From positions 1-44,860 of the forward strand of contig NZ_CABFUZ020000087.1 of the NCBI RefSeq assembly GCF_902143385.2: a DNA stretch of 44,860 nucleotides, given 5' to 3'. A program made the position numbers and the translations under genes. Below the pieces are notes generated by a model that was not told where the DNA came from, ran no database searches, and was given only the letters and a program-made list of their open reading frames with translations. Positions 16,576 through 25,922 of the stretch are shown one piece after another. The stretch's first letter is position 1; each line of letters starts with the position of its first letter. Source of the DNA: Methylacidimicrobium cyclopophantes (GTDB taxonomy: Bacteria > Verrucomicrobiota > Verrucomicrobiia > Methylacidiphilales > Methylacidiphilaceae).

Positions 16576-17707
16576 TCTGTTCGCTTCTCGTCGACTGGTT
16601 CTGCAAGGAGGAACGACTGCGGTTCGGGAAGAGTGTCGAAAGGCCGTCCCGGAAGGGAAGAAACTCTAAGCCGAGATCCTTTGCGGCGACGGATGGATCG
16701 CCGGTATTTCCTTCCTCCAGCATGAGGAGCGGTTCGCGTCCAATGGGGAGGCTCGAGCGGATCCCTTCCACGCAACAAGCCAGGGTGTGAGCAACGGGCC
16801 AGGGTATCGGAAGAAAGAGCACGGGACGCGGCCGGACGCTCGCCAAACTTAAGGCGATCCAGCCTGACAGCAGGAGGCTCCACGCCTCCGGACTGAAGCC
16901 GCCCAGGATTCCGGCCAGAGCGGCTACAGGGAAGAGCAGGAAGAGGGTTGTAAAGAGAAGGAGGCGCAAGCAAAGACGGGTTCGGGAAGGGATTTGGAAG
17001 ACCGATAGATGGCTATTCTCCAGGAGAAGCCCACAAATTTCCGCGAGACTCATCCGGTCGGGGCCGCAAAGCACGTATTCTTTTCTGATCGTCTCCGGTA
17101 GGACCAATGCTCGGGTGAACGCGGCGACGACGTCTTGAACGGCGATCGGTTGCAGCGGGCTCGCTCCCCCTCCGGGGAGAGGGAGGAGTCCGAAGTAGCG
17201 AAAGAGAGGTTGAGAGAAGAGGTCGCGAAAGACCGTCAGAAAATGGTCATCCGGCCCGTAAATGATCGAAGGCCGGAAGATCGTCCAGTGGAGATCGCTC
17301 GATCGGACCAATTCTTCGGCGGTCCATTTGGTCTGATGATAGCGGGAGGGAGCGTAGGGCCGGGCACCGAGGGCACTCATATGGAGCCAGCGGCGTACCC
17401 CATTTTCCTTTGCGGCGGTAAGCAGCAGCCGGGTTGCCTGGACGTGGGCCTCCCGGTAAGTGGCCTCACGCTGTTCCGTCAAGATCCCAACGAGGTGAAC
17501 GACCGCATCGACTCCTTGACAGGCCCGTCGGCAGACGTTGGGGTCGAGCGGACTCCCTTCCACGAAGGCGGTATGTTCCGGGAGGCGCGCTGCTGCGCGC
17601 TTGGCATCGCGCGTGAGGACTCGGACTCGATAACCGAGCTCCACGAGTCGGCGGACAAGATGCCGCCCTACAAAGCCGGTGCCCCCGGTGACGAGAACGG
17701 TTGCCAT
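16556..17707 (-). CDS. NAD(P)-binding epimerase-like protein (NDUFA9-type) with membrane C-terminus
   Basis: This 383-residue protein begins with the Rossmann loop VTGGTGFVGRHLVRRL and has VDAVVHLVG and a YHQTKWTAEELV segment. RPSIIYGPDDHF is typical of atypical extended short-chain reductases related to the complex I subunit NDUFA9 and to ubiquinone-associated proteins. After the ~250-residue catalytic domain comes a hydrophobic region, about residues 245-310, with two to three possible membrane helices. The polar tail after it ends near a string of serines. The ATG at 17707 has a GGAAGAAG ribosome binding site. The substrate is unknown. It diverges from the secreted unknown at 17903. Confidence 0.8.
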   Translation of the reverse strand: MATVLVTGGTGFVGRHLVRRLVELGYRVRVLTRDAKRAAARLPEHTAFVEGSPLDPNVCRRACQGVDAVVHLVGILTEQREATYREAHVQATRLLLTAAKENGVRRWLHMSALGARPYAPSRYHQTKWTAEELVRSSDLHWTIFRPSIIYGPDDHFLTVFRDLFSQPLFRYFGLLPLPGGGASPLQPIAVQDVVAAFTRALVLPETIRKEYVLCGPDRMSLAEICGLLLENSHLSVFQIPSRTRLCLRLLLFTTLFLLFPVAALAGILGGFSPEAWSLLLSGWIALSLASVRPRPVLFLPIPWPVAHTLACCVEGIRSSLPIGREPLLMLEEGNTGDPSVAAKDLGLEFLPFRDGLSTLFPNRSRSSLQNQSTRSEQITHSTV

Positions 17708-17902
17708 CTTCTTCCCTCCGCAGCTGTTTCTTATGGGAAGGCCCTTCCTTTCTCCGCAGATTCGATTCCGCGGAGGCGTGGTGGGCCAATGAGCTTGGGT
17801 ACTCTCGGAGCCGCATCGGTGGCAAGCGAGAAGACTCGTTCCCGCAAGGAGACGGAAAGGAGATTTGCGAAGCGTCGCGAATTCGGCTATTGGGCAGTTT
17901 CC

Positions 17903-18517
17903 ATGAAACGACGGCTCGTCCCGATCGCGGTTTGTATCCTCTTTGCGCCTCTGCTCTCTTTTGCCAAAACTCCGCAAACGCGGGGTAGGGAAAGGCCGCC
18001 GACGGCGTTTTCGGCGTTAGCGGTGGCGCAGCAATATGCGCCCGATGGATCCCAGGCGAAGATGCTCGCCATCATCGGCCCGCGCAGCAAGACCGCCCTT
18101 ACTCCGACGGCTTGGGAGTTTGTCTACTGGAATCCAGGCGGTTGGAAACATCTGAAGCGGATTACCGTCGTCGGGGGCCAAGTCCGCGAGGTACGGGAGG
18201 GAATCATTGATGTCGCGCGGCGAGGCATCGTGCGCTATAAGGAATCTCAAGCGTTCGACCCGAGCCGGTTAAAGGTTGACTCAGACCGTGCGCTCCAAGT
18301 TATTCTGAAGACAGGAGCCGTAGGAAACGCGCGGTTGAGCACCGTCCTCTTCGAGCTGGCGCGAATGGGGGAAGAAGGAGAGCCGTGCTGGGAATTGCGC
18401 TTTTATGCGGACCGGCGGGGTATAGAGGCGGACATTGGGGTGGCGCGAGTGGGAGCGATTTCGGGGAAGATTCTTGAGCTGAGGCTCAACCCAAGCCGCG
18501 CGACGAACGACTCGTAG
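17903..18517 (+). CDS. Secreted protein of unknown function
   Basis: This 204-residue protein has a clear signal peptide: MKRRL, a hydrophobic core, then SFAK with cleavage probable near residue 19. The mature part has no family I recognise. It contains an EFVYWNPGGWKHLKRITVVGG stretch, and EPCWELRFYADRRG near the end. These resemble conserved periplasmic proteins of Verrucomicrobiota and PepSY-like folds, but the resemblance is too weak to name. The start was placed at the signal peptide ATG; the longer upstream frame is antisense to the reductase gene. It precedes the amidase by 62 bases in the same direction and may be cotranscribed. Confidence 0.75.
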   Translation: MKRRLVPIAVCILFAPLLSFAKTPQTRGRERPPTAFSALAVAQQYAPDGSQAKMLAIIGPRSKTALTPTAWEFVYWNPGGWKHLKRITVVGGQVREVREGIIDVARRGIVRYKESQAFDPSRLKVDSDRALQVILKTGAVGNARLSTVLFELARMGEEGEPCWELRFYADRRGIEADIGVARVGAISGKILELRLNPSRATNDS

Positions 18518-18579
18518 TCGCTCCCCGGAAGAAACGAAGGACGGTTTTCCGAGACTGTCGTCTGGGGGAGCGTGGAAAA

Positions 18580-19872
18580 GTGAACTTATTCCTGCGAGGG
18601 TTTTCGCTGGCCGGCACCATCGGCGCTCTTCTCCTTCTTCCGGTTTCTTCGCATGCGGAATTGAGTCCTCTGGCCCCGGAGCCCGATTGGAGTGCATTGG
18701 ATGCATTCCAAGAGACCATGACGCGGGAGGAGTTTGTTCACTGGGTGAACACGCTCTTCTGTCCGGAGGGCTCGTTTTGGAAGTTCACGGTCATCAACGG
18801 TAACGAGGTCACGCTCTTTGGCGACAAGGAGCACACGAGATTGCTCTACCGTCTTCGGCTCGCCCCGGATTTGGAATCACAGCTCCCGCTCCGGGCAACG
18901 ACCGTGAGCGGCTGGAAGGCCTCCAAGACTGGGGCATCGAACTCGAAGCCGCTGCGAGGTCTGGTGATCTGTCTCGACCCGGGGCATATCGGCGGTCGTT
19001 GGGCCAAGATGGAGGAGCGGTTCTTCCAGATCGGATCGGATCCTCCGGTCGTCGAGGCGGAGCTGAATATCCTGGCTGCTCGGCACGCCGCCAAGCTTTT
19101 GGAAGCGGTCGGTGCGACGGTAGTGTGGACGAAGCGATTGTTCGAGCCGGTTACCTCTCTGCGTCCCGCCGGGCTTCGCGAGGAGGCCCTCGCCTCTCTC
19201 TATCCCGCCGGAGGAGGAGCGGTCGTTCCAGCAAGCTTTTCCGCCGAGATCGAGCGTCGCATCGTCCGGGAAGAGGAGCTTCTCTTTTATCGGAACGCGG
19301 AGATCCGAGCCCGTGCGGAGATCATCGCGAAGCTCAACCCCGACCTGACCCTCTGCATTCATTTCAACGCCGACAAGTGGTCGAGTCACCCGACCCGCAC
19401 GGAGCTCGTCCCTCAGAGCCGGCTGGTCGCGTTTGTCCACGGCAACTATTCCGAAGAAGAGCTGATGTATGATGACCAGAAGTGGGATCTGCTTTATAAG
19501 CTCCTCTCGCGCACCAGTATTCCCGAGCAGGAGGCCGCTGAATCGATCGCGCAGCAGATGGCTGCCACTTGGAGCTATCCGCCGGAGAGCTATACCAATT
19601 GGAATGCGGCTCGACGGGTGGGTCCAAGTCCCTACGTATTTGCGCGGAATCTCTTGGCCAACCGCATCTATCGCGGACCGGTCGTTTTCGTCGAAGGGCC
19701 GTACATGAATGCCCAGGACGCTTACGACCGGATCATTGCGGGAGATTATGTGGGGAGCCGAGTCATTGGGGGTCGAGCCTATCGGAGCATTTTCGCCGAA
19801 TATGGCGAGATCCTAGCGCGCGGCGTGACCGCCTGGGCGGGAGGAACGACGTCGACGGTAGTTCGCCATTAG
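18580..19872 (+). CDS. N-acetylmuramoyl-L-alanine amidase, Amidase_3 family
   Basis: This 430-residue exported zinc amidase cleaves the amide bond between muramic acid and the peptide stem. A signal peptide covers residues 1-26 (VSSHA-EL). An unfamiliar N-terminal domain (about 30-115) precedes the catalytic domain. Zinc ligands are H136 in CLDPGHIGG, E159 in the EAELN motif and H261 in CIHFNA. The catalytic glutamate is probably E372 in VFVEGPYMN. About 60 residues lie between the second and third ligand, which is long. It starts with GTG at 18580, with a GGGGAG stretch upstream as ribosome binding site. No SH3, LysM or AMIN domain was recognised. Confidence 0.88.
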   Translation: MNLFLRGFSLAGTIGALLLLPVSSHAELSPLAPEPDWSALDAFQETMTREEFVHWVNTLFCPEGSFWKFTVINGNEVTLFGDKEHTRLLYRLRLAPDLESQLPLRATTVSGWKASKTGASNSKPLRGLVICLDPGHIGGRWAKMEERFFQIGSDPPVVEAELNILAARHAAKLLEAVGATVVWTKRLFEPVTSLRPAGLREEALASLYPAGGGAVVPASFSAEIERRIVREEELLFYRNAEIRARAEIIAKLNPDLTLCIHFNADKWSSHPTRTELVPQSRLVAFVHGNYSEEELMYDDQKWDLLYKLLSRTSIPEQEAAESIAQQMAATWSYPPESYTNWNAARRVGPSPYVFARNLLANRIYRGPVVFVEGPYMNAQDAYDRIIAGDYVGSRVIGGRAYRSIFAEYGEILARGVTAWAGGTTSTVVRH

Positions 19873-19912
19873 GCTGCGTCGCTTAGGATAGGGAGCAGTG
19901 GAGGAGAACAAT

Positions 19913-19980
19913 CCGATACCGCTCCCCACCGGGAATCCTTCCCTTCCGGAAAAAGAGGATTCGCTTTCTGTGGGTATCGG
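19913..19980. terminator. Two-tier stem-loop between convergent amidase and sufT genes
   Basis: An outer 8-bp perfect stem CCGATACC/GGTATCGG (19913-19920 with 19973-19980) encloses an inner 7-bp stem GAATCCT/AGGATTC (19933-19939 with 19956-19962). The genes on either side both end here (19872 plus, 19996 minus), so a bidirectional transcript end is the natural reading. There is no U tract typical of intrinsic terminators on either side. Confidence 0.5.
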
Positions 19981-19995
19981 GAGAAGGTCCAGCGA

Positions 19996-20544
19996 TTAAA
20001 CCAGCCCGAGCTGCATCTTCCCCTGCTCGCTGATCATGCTGGGGTTCCAGGGTGGATCCCAGACGAGATCGACGCGAGCATCTGCGACGTTGGGGATTTG
20101 CCGAATGCGGGATTGGGCGTCCTGGGCGATGATGACGCCCATGCCGCAGCCGGGAGCGGTGAGCGTCATCTTGACGACTACCTCGAAGGTCCCTCCCTCC
20201 CGAGGCAGAACTTGGCAATCGTAGATTAGCCCCAGATCAACGATGTTCACCGGAATTTCCGGATCGAATACTTCTCGGAGCCGATCGTAGACCATTTCCT
20301 CGTCGACGTGCGTTCCAGGCTGCGGCTGTTCGGAAGATACCTTTGGAGGAGAGGCTTGACCGATCGCGTCGGCGTCCTTCGCATCCAAGCGCACCAAGCA
20401 GCGCGAGTCGTACAAAAGAGTATAGGATCCGCCAAGGGATTGGGTGATCACCACCGGCTTGTCTTTTTGAAGCTGGATGGGAGCGCCGCTAGGAATCTGG
20501 ACCGCATCGACGGTGCGGGTTAAGAAGACCGACTCTGGTGCCAT
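19996..20544 (-). CDS. sufT: Fe-S cluster assembly protein SufT
   Basis: This 182-residue protein fits the long SufT family, with an N-terminal ~75-residue domain (FLTRTVDAVQIPSG, LLYDSRCLVRLD) and a C-terminal DUF59/MIP18 domain. The DUF59 part has VFDPEIPVNIVDLGLIYD near residues 92-109 and LTAPGCGMG near 127-135, where the conserved cysteine is expected to matter. SufT proteins help maturation of Fe-S proteins rather than initial cluster building. It follows sufD by 192 bases with no gene between them, so it may be the last gene of the suf operon or have its own promoter. Confidence 0.93.
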   Translation of the reverse strand: MAPESVFLTRTVDAVQIPSGAPIQLQKDKPVVITQSLGGSYTLLYDSRCLVRLDAKDADAIGQASPPKVSSEQPQPGTHVDEEMVYDRLREVFDPEIPVNIVDLGLIYDCQVLPREGGTFEVVVKMTLTAPGCGMGVIIAQDAQSRIRQIPNVADARVDLVWDPPWNPSMISEQGKMQLGLV

Positions 20545-20736
20545 GCTTTCCCTCTTGCTTCCGTTATTGATTCCGACGGGACGAAAGACTCCATACCGCT
20601 TCCGATCGTCGATCGCTTCCCGAGGCGGGCTTGGATGCCGTCCGATCTTGCTTCACCGTAACGTTTCTTTCCCTTCGAGGCAATAGCCGAAAAAGCGTGC
20701 CGAACGACCTTTCCGGGACGGCAGCAGAGAGATGCG

Positions 20737-22032
20737 CTACCGGAGCGAGCACTCGAGTTCCTCTACCATTGCGCTTTTGGCTTCCTCGTCTTCGATCCGG
20801 TCGACCACATCGGTCAAGAAACCCAGGACGAAAAGGCGCTGAGCCGTCTCGAGGGGGATGCCGCGTTGGAGGCAATAGAAAAGCTCTTCCGGGTCGACTT
20901 GTCCGATCGTCGATCCATGGGTGCATCGAACGTCGTTGGCCAGGATCTCGAGACCCGGCAGAGAATTCGCTTCCGCCTCCGGACTCAAGATGAGATTCCG
21001 GTTGCTCTGGTAGGCGTCGGTCTGTTGTGCCTGGGGATCGACATCGATCATGCCGGCGAAGATCGTGCGAGAAGAACCGTAGAGGGCGCTCTTGTAGAGA
21101 AGGTCGCTTTTCGTCCTTGGCGCTGCGTGTTCCTGAAACGAGCGCTGGTCGAATTCCTCTCGATCGCGCGCCAGCGTTGCGGAGAGCATGACGCTTTGAG
21201 CCCCGGGGCCGAGAAGGCGACTCCGACTCTCGGTGCGCGTGTAGCTGCCGCCTAGATTGAGTTGGAAAGTGGTGGAAGCCGCATCCCGGGAAAGCCGAAT
21301 CGAGGCGAGATCGAACGAGCAGACACCCTCGGCCCATTTGCGATGGGTGAAAAGATCCAGCTTGGCTCCTGCCCCGAGAAAAAGCTCCTCGACCGAACAG
21401 GCGAAGCCGCCCTTGGGGTTTGTGGAACCAAATCGGAGATGCAGCCGCGCATGAGCGTTCTCCTCCAGAATGACTAAGAGGTGCGGAAAGGTCGCCGCAT
21501 TTGCTTCGGTTAACCAGAAGGAAAGCTCCAAGGGCTCTTTGAGTTCGATCCCGCGCGGGACGTAAAGGAAGGCCCCAGCGGTGGCACAAGCGCGATGGAG
21601 GGATTCGAGCTTTTCAGCACCCAGAGCGACTCGTTCCTCGAAAAGGTAGCTTTTCACGAGGTCTGCGGAGCCGACCGCCGCGTCGAGGAGAGGAGCAAAA
21701 ATGACGCCTCTTTCTCGTGCCTCAGGCGAGAGCGGCCTGGAAAAAAGAAGCGAATCGTTGGCGAAAAGAAACGCGGCTGCCTTTCCCGGAAGAAAGAGCT
21801 TCTGCAGACTCGCAAAGGCATCTCCGGAGATGGGGGTCCCTACCGTGCAACCGTTCACAGCAATTTTGTTTAAGTCGGTGAAGCGCCATCGCTCGTCCTT
21901 TCGGTTGGGCATTGGTAAGCGTTCGTAGTCGGCCCATGCCGCGTCTTGCAGTTCTTTCCACCATGCGGGAAGTCGCGCCGGCTTGCTCTCTCCGCGGGCA
22001 ACTTCCGTGATTACTCGTTTGGGCAGATCCAC
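20737..22032 (-). CDS. sufD: Fe-S cluster assembly scaffold SufD
   Basis: This 431-residue SufD forms the SufBC2D scaffold with SufB and SufC, where clusters are built. The N-terminal stretch PNRKDERWRFTDL near residues 42-54 is the usual SufD opening (R.E.WrYT). The C-terminal beta-helix carries the family motif: DPQAQQTDAYQSNRNLILS, EANSLPGLEILANDVRCTHG and GQVDPEELFYCLQRGI. The conserved His near CTHG is the one expected to take part in cluster assembly with SufB. It is 20 bases downstream of sufB, and the ATG has an AGGAGGAG ribosome binding site in the gap. Confidence 0.95.
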   Translation of the reverse strand: MDLPKRVITEVARGESKPARLPAWWKELQDAAWADYERLPMPNRKDERWRFTDLNKIAVNGCTVGTPISGDAFASLQKLFLPGKAAAFLFANDSLLFSRPLSPEARERGVIFAPLLDAAVGSADLVKSYLFEERVALGAEKLESLHRACATAGAFLYVPRGIELKEPLELSFWLTEANAATFPHLLVILEENAHARLHLRFGSTNPKGGFACSVEELFLGAGAKLDLFTHRKWAEGVCSFDLASIRLSRDAASTTFQLNLGGSYTRTESRSRLLGPGAQSVMLSATLARDREEFDQRSFQEHAAPRTKSDLLYKSALYGSSRTIFAGMIDVDPQAQQTDAYQSNRNLILSPEAEANSLPGLEILANDVRCTHGSTIGQVDPEELFYCLQRGIPLETAQRLFVLGFLTDVVDRIEDEEAKSAMVEELECSLR

Positions 22033-22052
22033 GTCTCCTCCTCGATCCCTAA

Positions 22053-23477
22053 TCAGCCGACGGAGCCTTCCATTTCCAAATCGATCAATCGCTTCAGCTC
22101 GACGCTGTACTCCATGGGAAATTCGCGCACTAGGTCATTTACGAATCCATTGACGCTTAAGCTCATAGCTTCGCTCTCCGGAAGGCCGCGTTGCCGCATG
22201 TAAAAGATCTGTTCCGCACTGATCTTGCTCACGCTCGCCTCATGTTGGACCGCGCTTCGATTGCCGCGGAGAGTGATCGCAGGATAGGTGTCGGTGCGGG
22301 AACTCGTGTTGATCAAGAGGGCGTCGCATTCCGTGTTGTTCTTGCAGCCCTTGAGGTGGTTGGGAATCCGCACCATGCCCCGGTAACTCGACCGGCCTTC
22401 GCCGATGCTGATACTTTTCGCGATGATGTTGCTGGTGGTTTCGTCAGCCAAGTGAATCATCTTTGCTCCCGTATCCTGATGCTGGCCGCTATTCGCCAGC
22501 GCGATGCTGAGCACCTCTCCCCGCGCCTTACGGCCCCGGAGGATCACGGCGGGATACTTCATCGTCAGGCGCGAACCGATGTTGCAATCGATCCAACGAA
22601 CCTCGGCATTTTCCATCGCCATTCCCCGCTTCGTGACCAAGTTGAAGACGTTGGGGCTCCAGTTTTGGACCGTGATATACTGGATTTTGGCTCCCGGAAG
22701 GGCGACGAGTTCGACGACGGCGCTATGAAGCGTCGCCGTGTCGAAGCGAGGCGCGGTGCATCCCTCCATGTAGGTCACTTCGGAGCCTTCGTCGGCGATG
22801 ATGAGAGTACGCTCGAATTGGCCGAAGCTTTCCGCATTGATCCGGAAATAGGCTTGCAGCGGATGGCTGACTTTCACTCCCGGAGGGACGTAGATGAAGC
22901 TTCCGCCGCTGAAGACGGCGCTGTTCAAGGCGGCGAATTTGTTATCGCCCGGCGGAATGACCTTGCCGAACCATTTGCGGAAGAGTTCCGGATGCTTGTG
23001 GAGTCCCTCGGTACTACCGACGAAGATGACCCCTTGGGCGCGAAGCGCCTCCTTCATGTTGGAATAGGCTGCCTCGCTGTCGAATTGGGCTTCGACTCCC
23101 GCGAGGAACTTGCGCTCTTGCTCCGGCACGCCGAGGCGTTCGAAAGTGCGTTTCACCTCTTCTGGAACCTCATCCCAGCTCCGGCCGGCCCGTTGTCCAT
23201 GGGCCAGGTAGTAACGGATTTGCGAGAAGTCGATTTCTGCAAGCTGCTCGCTCGCCCAGTGCGTCGGGAGGGGCTCTCGAAGGAAGATCTCCAGGGCCCG
23301 CTTGCGGAAATCGCGCAGCCATGTCGGGTCGTTTTTGGCATCGCAAATGTAATCGACCGTCTCTTCGGAAAGACCAACGCCTGCGTCGTAGGCATACTTC
23401 ACATCGTAATGGAAGTCCCCCGCGCTCCGATCGAGCTGGAGCAAATCTTCTCCGGCGATTCCTTGTTCTTCGGCCAT
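22053..23477 (-). CDS. sufB: Fe-S cluster assembly protein SufB
   Basis: This 474-residue SufB is the scaffold partner of SufD and SufC. The conserved order is visible: an N-terminal helical region, [31 protein letters not shown], and the beta-helix with KTSSRTDT-like [10 protein letters not shown] and [27 protein letters not shown] at the end. The start at 23477 has a strong GGAGG ribosome binding site; 38 additional residues from an upstream in-frame ATG would overlap sufC. It lies 28 bases downstream of sufC. The gene order C-B-D differs from the E. coli order A-B-C-D-S-E. Confidence 0.96.
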   Translation of the reverse strand: MAEEQGIAGEDLLQLDRSAGDFHYDVKYAYDAGVGLSEETVDYICDAKNDPTWLRDFRKRALEIFLREPLPTHWASEQLAEIDFSQIRYYLAHGQRAGRSWDEVPEEVKRTFERLGVPEQERKFLAGVEAQFDSEAAYSNMKEALRAQGVIFVGSTEGLHKHPELFRKWFGKVIPPGDNKFAALNSAVFSGGSFIYVPPGVKVSHPLQAYFRINAESFGQFERTLIIADEGSEVTYMEGCTAPRFDTATLHSAVVELVALPGAKIQYITVQNWSPNVFNLVTKRGMAMENAEVRWIDCNIGSRLTMKYPAVILRGRKARGEVLSIALANSGQHQDTGAKMIHLADETTSNIIAKSISIGEGRSSYRGMVRIPNHLKGCKNNTECDALLINTSSRTDTYPAITLRGNRSAVQHEASVSKISAEQIFYMRQRGLPESEAMSLSVNGFVNDLVREFPMEYSVELKRLIDLEMEGSVG

Positions 23478-23505
23478 AATCGAGCCTCCTTGTGTTACAG
23501 GAACA

Positions 23506-24294
23506 TTAGCCCTGAGTACCGGTCTCCGCCAGCGGAGAAAGTTTGGAGGAGCCGTATCGTTCTTCCAGAGAACCGTATCCGTGCCGCTCAAGCTCCAGGG
23601 CGAGTTCCGGACCCCCGCTCTGGACGATCCGTCCCTCGACCATGACGTGGACGAAATCGGGGGTAATATAGTCGAGGAGCCTCTGGTAATGGGTGATGAT
23701 CAAAAAGCCCACTTCCGGTCCCCGCAGTCGATTTACCCCATTGGCGACCACCTTGAGTGCATCGATGTCGAGGCCACTATCCGTCTCATCCAATATACCG
23801 TAACGAGGACGGAGCATGGCCATTTGCAAGATCTCCGCGCGCTTCTTCTCCCCCCCGGAGAAACCGGCGTTGAGGGGACGCGAACTAAAGTTGCGCTGCA
23901 TGCCCAGCGCGTCCATCTCTCGGTAGAGTTTCTGATAAAAGTCGGTTACGGATAGCGATTCCCCCTCGGGCAGACGTGCTTGCGCCGCCGCCCGCAGGAA
24001 GTTGGCGATGCTTACGCCGGGGATTTCGCAGGGGTATTGGAAAGCAAGGAAGACCCCCATCCTTGCGCGCTCGTCCGGCTCCCGTTCAAGAAGCGGGACG
24101 CCATCCAGGAGCACGGAGCCTTGCGTAACTTCATAATCGGGGTGACCCGAAATGACCTTGGCCAGCGTGCTCTTCCCCGAGCCGTTCGGGCCCATGATGG
24201 CATGGGTCTGGCCCAAGCGGATTTCGAGGGAGATGCCGCGGAGAATCTCCCGGTCGGCAATCCTTGCATGCAAATCGCAAATTTGGAGGCTCAT
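23506..24294 (-). CDS. sufC: Fe-S assembly ATPase SufC
   Basis: This 262-residue ABC-type ATPase energises the SufBCD scaffold. It has Walker [10 protein letters not shown] near residues 35-43, Q-loop [10 protein letters not shown], the signature [18 protein letters not shown], Walker [17 protein letters not shown] and the H-loop IITHYQRLL. The Suf-specific features, FSGGEKKR and ETDSGLD, separate it from transporter ATPases. It is the first gene of the suf unit. The 218 bases upstream include an AT-rich part that should hold the promoter, and I see no clear Rrf2/IscR-type site. Confidence 0.96.
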   Translation of the reverse strand: MSLQICDLHARIADREILRGISLEIRLGQTHAIMGPNGSGKSTLAKVISGHPDYEVTQGSVLLDGVPLLEREPDERARMGVFLAFQYPCEIPGVSIANFLRAAAQARLPEGESLSVTDFYQKLYREMDALGMQRNFSSRPLNAGFSGGEKKRAEILQMAMLRPRYGILDETDSGLDIDALKVVANGVNRLRGPEVGFLIITHYQRLLDYITPDFVHVMVEGRIVQSGGPELALELERHGYGSLEERYGSSKLSPLAETGTQG

Positions 24295-24512
24295 GAATCG
24301 AATGATTTATTTTCTCCCGTTTCGTTGAGCAGAAAGCGTGCCAGTTCATTTCTCCCGGAAATGCCTAGCCATGTCGGAAAACGTGCTACGGTTTGTCAGG
24401 ACTTTAACATTGCAAAAAGGCGTACAAGCAGCAATTTGTCTTTTTCAATACCAATCATAGGGCGTTCCTAGAGGGGGCGCATCCCGAGGCGCGAGGCGCT
24501 TGCAGGGGAAAA

Positions 24513-24587
24513 CGGAGTGTAGCTCAGTCTGGTCAGAGCGCTTGCTTTGGGAGCAAGAAGTCGCAGGTTCGAATCCTGCCACTCCGA
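24513..24587 (+). tRNA. tRNA-Pro (anticodon UGG)
   Basis: A 75-base cloverleaf. The acceptor stem CGGAGTG pairs with CACTCCG, followed by discriminator A. The anticodon stem CTTGC/GCAAG encloses loop TTTGGGA, with anticodon TGG at 24548-24550. The T arm contains GGTTCGAATCC. The C1-G72 pair is characteristic of tRNA-Pro. CCA is not encoded. A hairpin GAGGCG/CGCCTC (24612-24617 with 24621-24626) lies downstream, without a U tract. Confidence 0.95.
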
Positions 24588-24661
24588 GAGCAACGTTGCG
24601 ATCGATCCTCCGAGGCGAGACGCCTCCCGCGCGGTGAGAAACGGCGCAGGAGGAATCCAGG

Positions 24662-25837
24662 TTAGCCGTTGGGGGAGCTTCCCTGTCGCGGAACTTCTTC
24701 GAAGTGGGCAAGGAGGCGCTCTTTCTCTCTGGCGTGACGAAAGGCAACCTCGCTGCGGATCATCCCCGCCTTCCAGAGTTGGAGGATCGCGTCGTCGACG
24801 CGCTTCCCTCCGTCCGGAGCTACTTGGAGATACTCCTCGAGGGAACCAAACGACCGAGCACGGATGGCCGCTGCGACCGCAGGAAGACCGGGAAGAACTT
24901 CGAGGAGTACGAAAAAGCCATCGCCGTCCTTGCGTGGCAGGACGATCGGACAAAGAGTCAGACGCAGCGTTGCGGCCAACCGATCGATTTCCAGACCCTT
25001 GCCGTTCCGCTCAAGCTCGTGGATTACATTGGCGACCGCGGCAGTGGCTCCCTCGGACTCGTGAGTGGCGAGCACTAGTTTCCCCGACGCCGCCAAGGCG
25101 AGGGCCGCCGCGATCTCCTCGGCTCGCCGCAATGGGTCGATTGCGACCATTTCTCCGTCCAGCGCAACGGCCGCGTCGAGAGCGGCGGTCAGTGTGGGGA
25201 AGTCCCGGGGAATCTCCCATCGACAGATCCAGCTTGGTCCGAAAGGAAAGGAAAAGCGCGCGGGTTCGACCTCCAATACGAGAATTCGCCAAAACTGAAC
25301 GCTGCCCAGCCATGCAACCAGACTTCCCAAGAGGCTTGTCTTCCCGGTAGCAATTCCGCCCGCGACCAAGACGAGGCCGCGGATGTCTGCCAAATGACGA
25401 AGGGCGGGAGGAAGAAGCCGTTGGTCGATCGGTGGCGGAGGAAGGATCGGCAGAAGGACGGCACCCGACCCCTCTTTCGACTCGAAAAAGTGGCCGCGAA
25501 AGAGAATCCCGTCCGGACCGCGGTAGAGAATCCGGCCTGTCGCCGCTCGTTTTGCCTCGCTCGATTGGCGGGGGCCGGCCAAGGCCTGGAGCCAAAGGTC
25601 CAGTTGCGGACGCGAAACGGGAGGAAAGCTCAATGGAAGGAGTTTTCCCTCCACGCGCGCCGCAGGTGCTTCCCCCGCGAAGAGATGGACCGCGGTCGCC
25701 CTTGCCTCAAGGGCCGAAATCAAAATCTCGTCGAGATGGTTCACGGGCGCTCGCAGCCCTTTCCCGCAAAGGTTCCCCAGCGACCGGCAAACGAGGCCGG
25801 CGGATCCGCTCGAGTCGGTCGTCGATCCGGGCGGCAT
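24662..25837 (-). CDS. Degenerate PilT/PilU-like secretion ATPase (second of pair)
   Basis: This 391-residue protein matches the type IV pilus retraction ATPase layout. The N-terminal PAS-like part (HLDEILISALEARATAVHLFAGEAPAARVEGKLLPL, about residues 34-68) precedes RGLVLVAGGIATGKTSLLGSL with Walker A lysine K166. The rest of the motor is altered. The Walker B region reads VALDGEMVAIDPLRRAEEI, without the usual D-P-D-x-I-L-V-G-E-x-R-D. The His-box position is ATHESEG, where PilT has ATLHTNSA. It may be an inactive or regulatory partner of the upstream paralog. The first 33 residues look disordered and the true start could be later. No pilin or pilC gene is adjacent. Confidence 0.8.
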   Translation of the reverse strand: MPPGSTTDSSGSAGLVCRSLGNLCGKGLRAPVNHLDEILISALEARATAVHLFAGEAPAARVEGKLLPLSFPPVSRPQLDLWLQALAGPRQSSEAKRAATGRILYRGPDGILFRGHFFESKEGSGAVLLPILPPPPIDQRLLPPALRHLADIRGLVLVAGGIATGKTSLLGSLVAWLGSVQFWRILVLEVEPARFSFPFGPSWICRWEIPRDFPTLTAALDAAVALDGEMVAIDPLRRAEEIAAALALAASGKLVLATHESEGATAAVANVIHELERNGKGLEIDRLAATLRLTLCPIVLPRKDGDGFFVLLEVLPGLPAVAAAIRARSFGSLEEYLQVAPDGGKRVDDAILQLWKAGMIRSEVAFRHAREKERLLAHFEEVPRQGSSPNG

Positions 25838-25922
25838 GCGTTCCTATGGCTCCCGGGGAAAGCCGGCCTCCTCCTCATATCCGTCCTAACTGTAGTGCCT
25901 CGAGTAGGACCTTTGTGAGAAA

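Noticed and set aside
17135-17902. Upstream extension of the secreted 204-residue protein
   Set aside because: It is antisense to the reductase gene; the signal peptide fixes the start at 17903.
22191-23645. 484-residue plus-strand frame
   Set aside because: It is the antisense of sufB and has no recognisable motif.
24445-24747. A 100-residue frame on the minus strand across the tRNA with a GVAGFEPATSCSQSKR-type peptide
   Set aside because: This peptide is the well-known spurious translation antisense to a tRNA gene; the tRNA-Pro explains the sequence.
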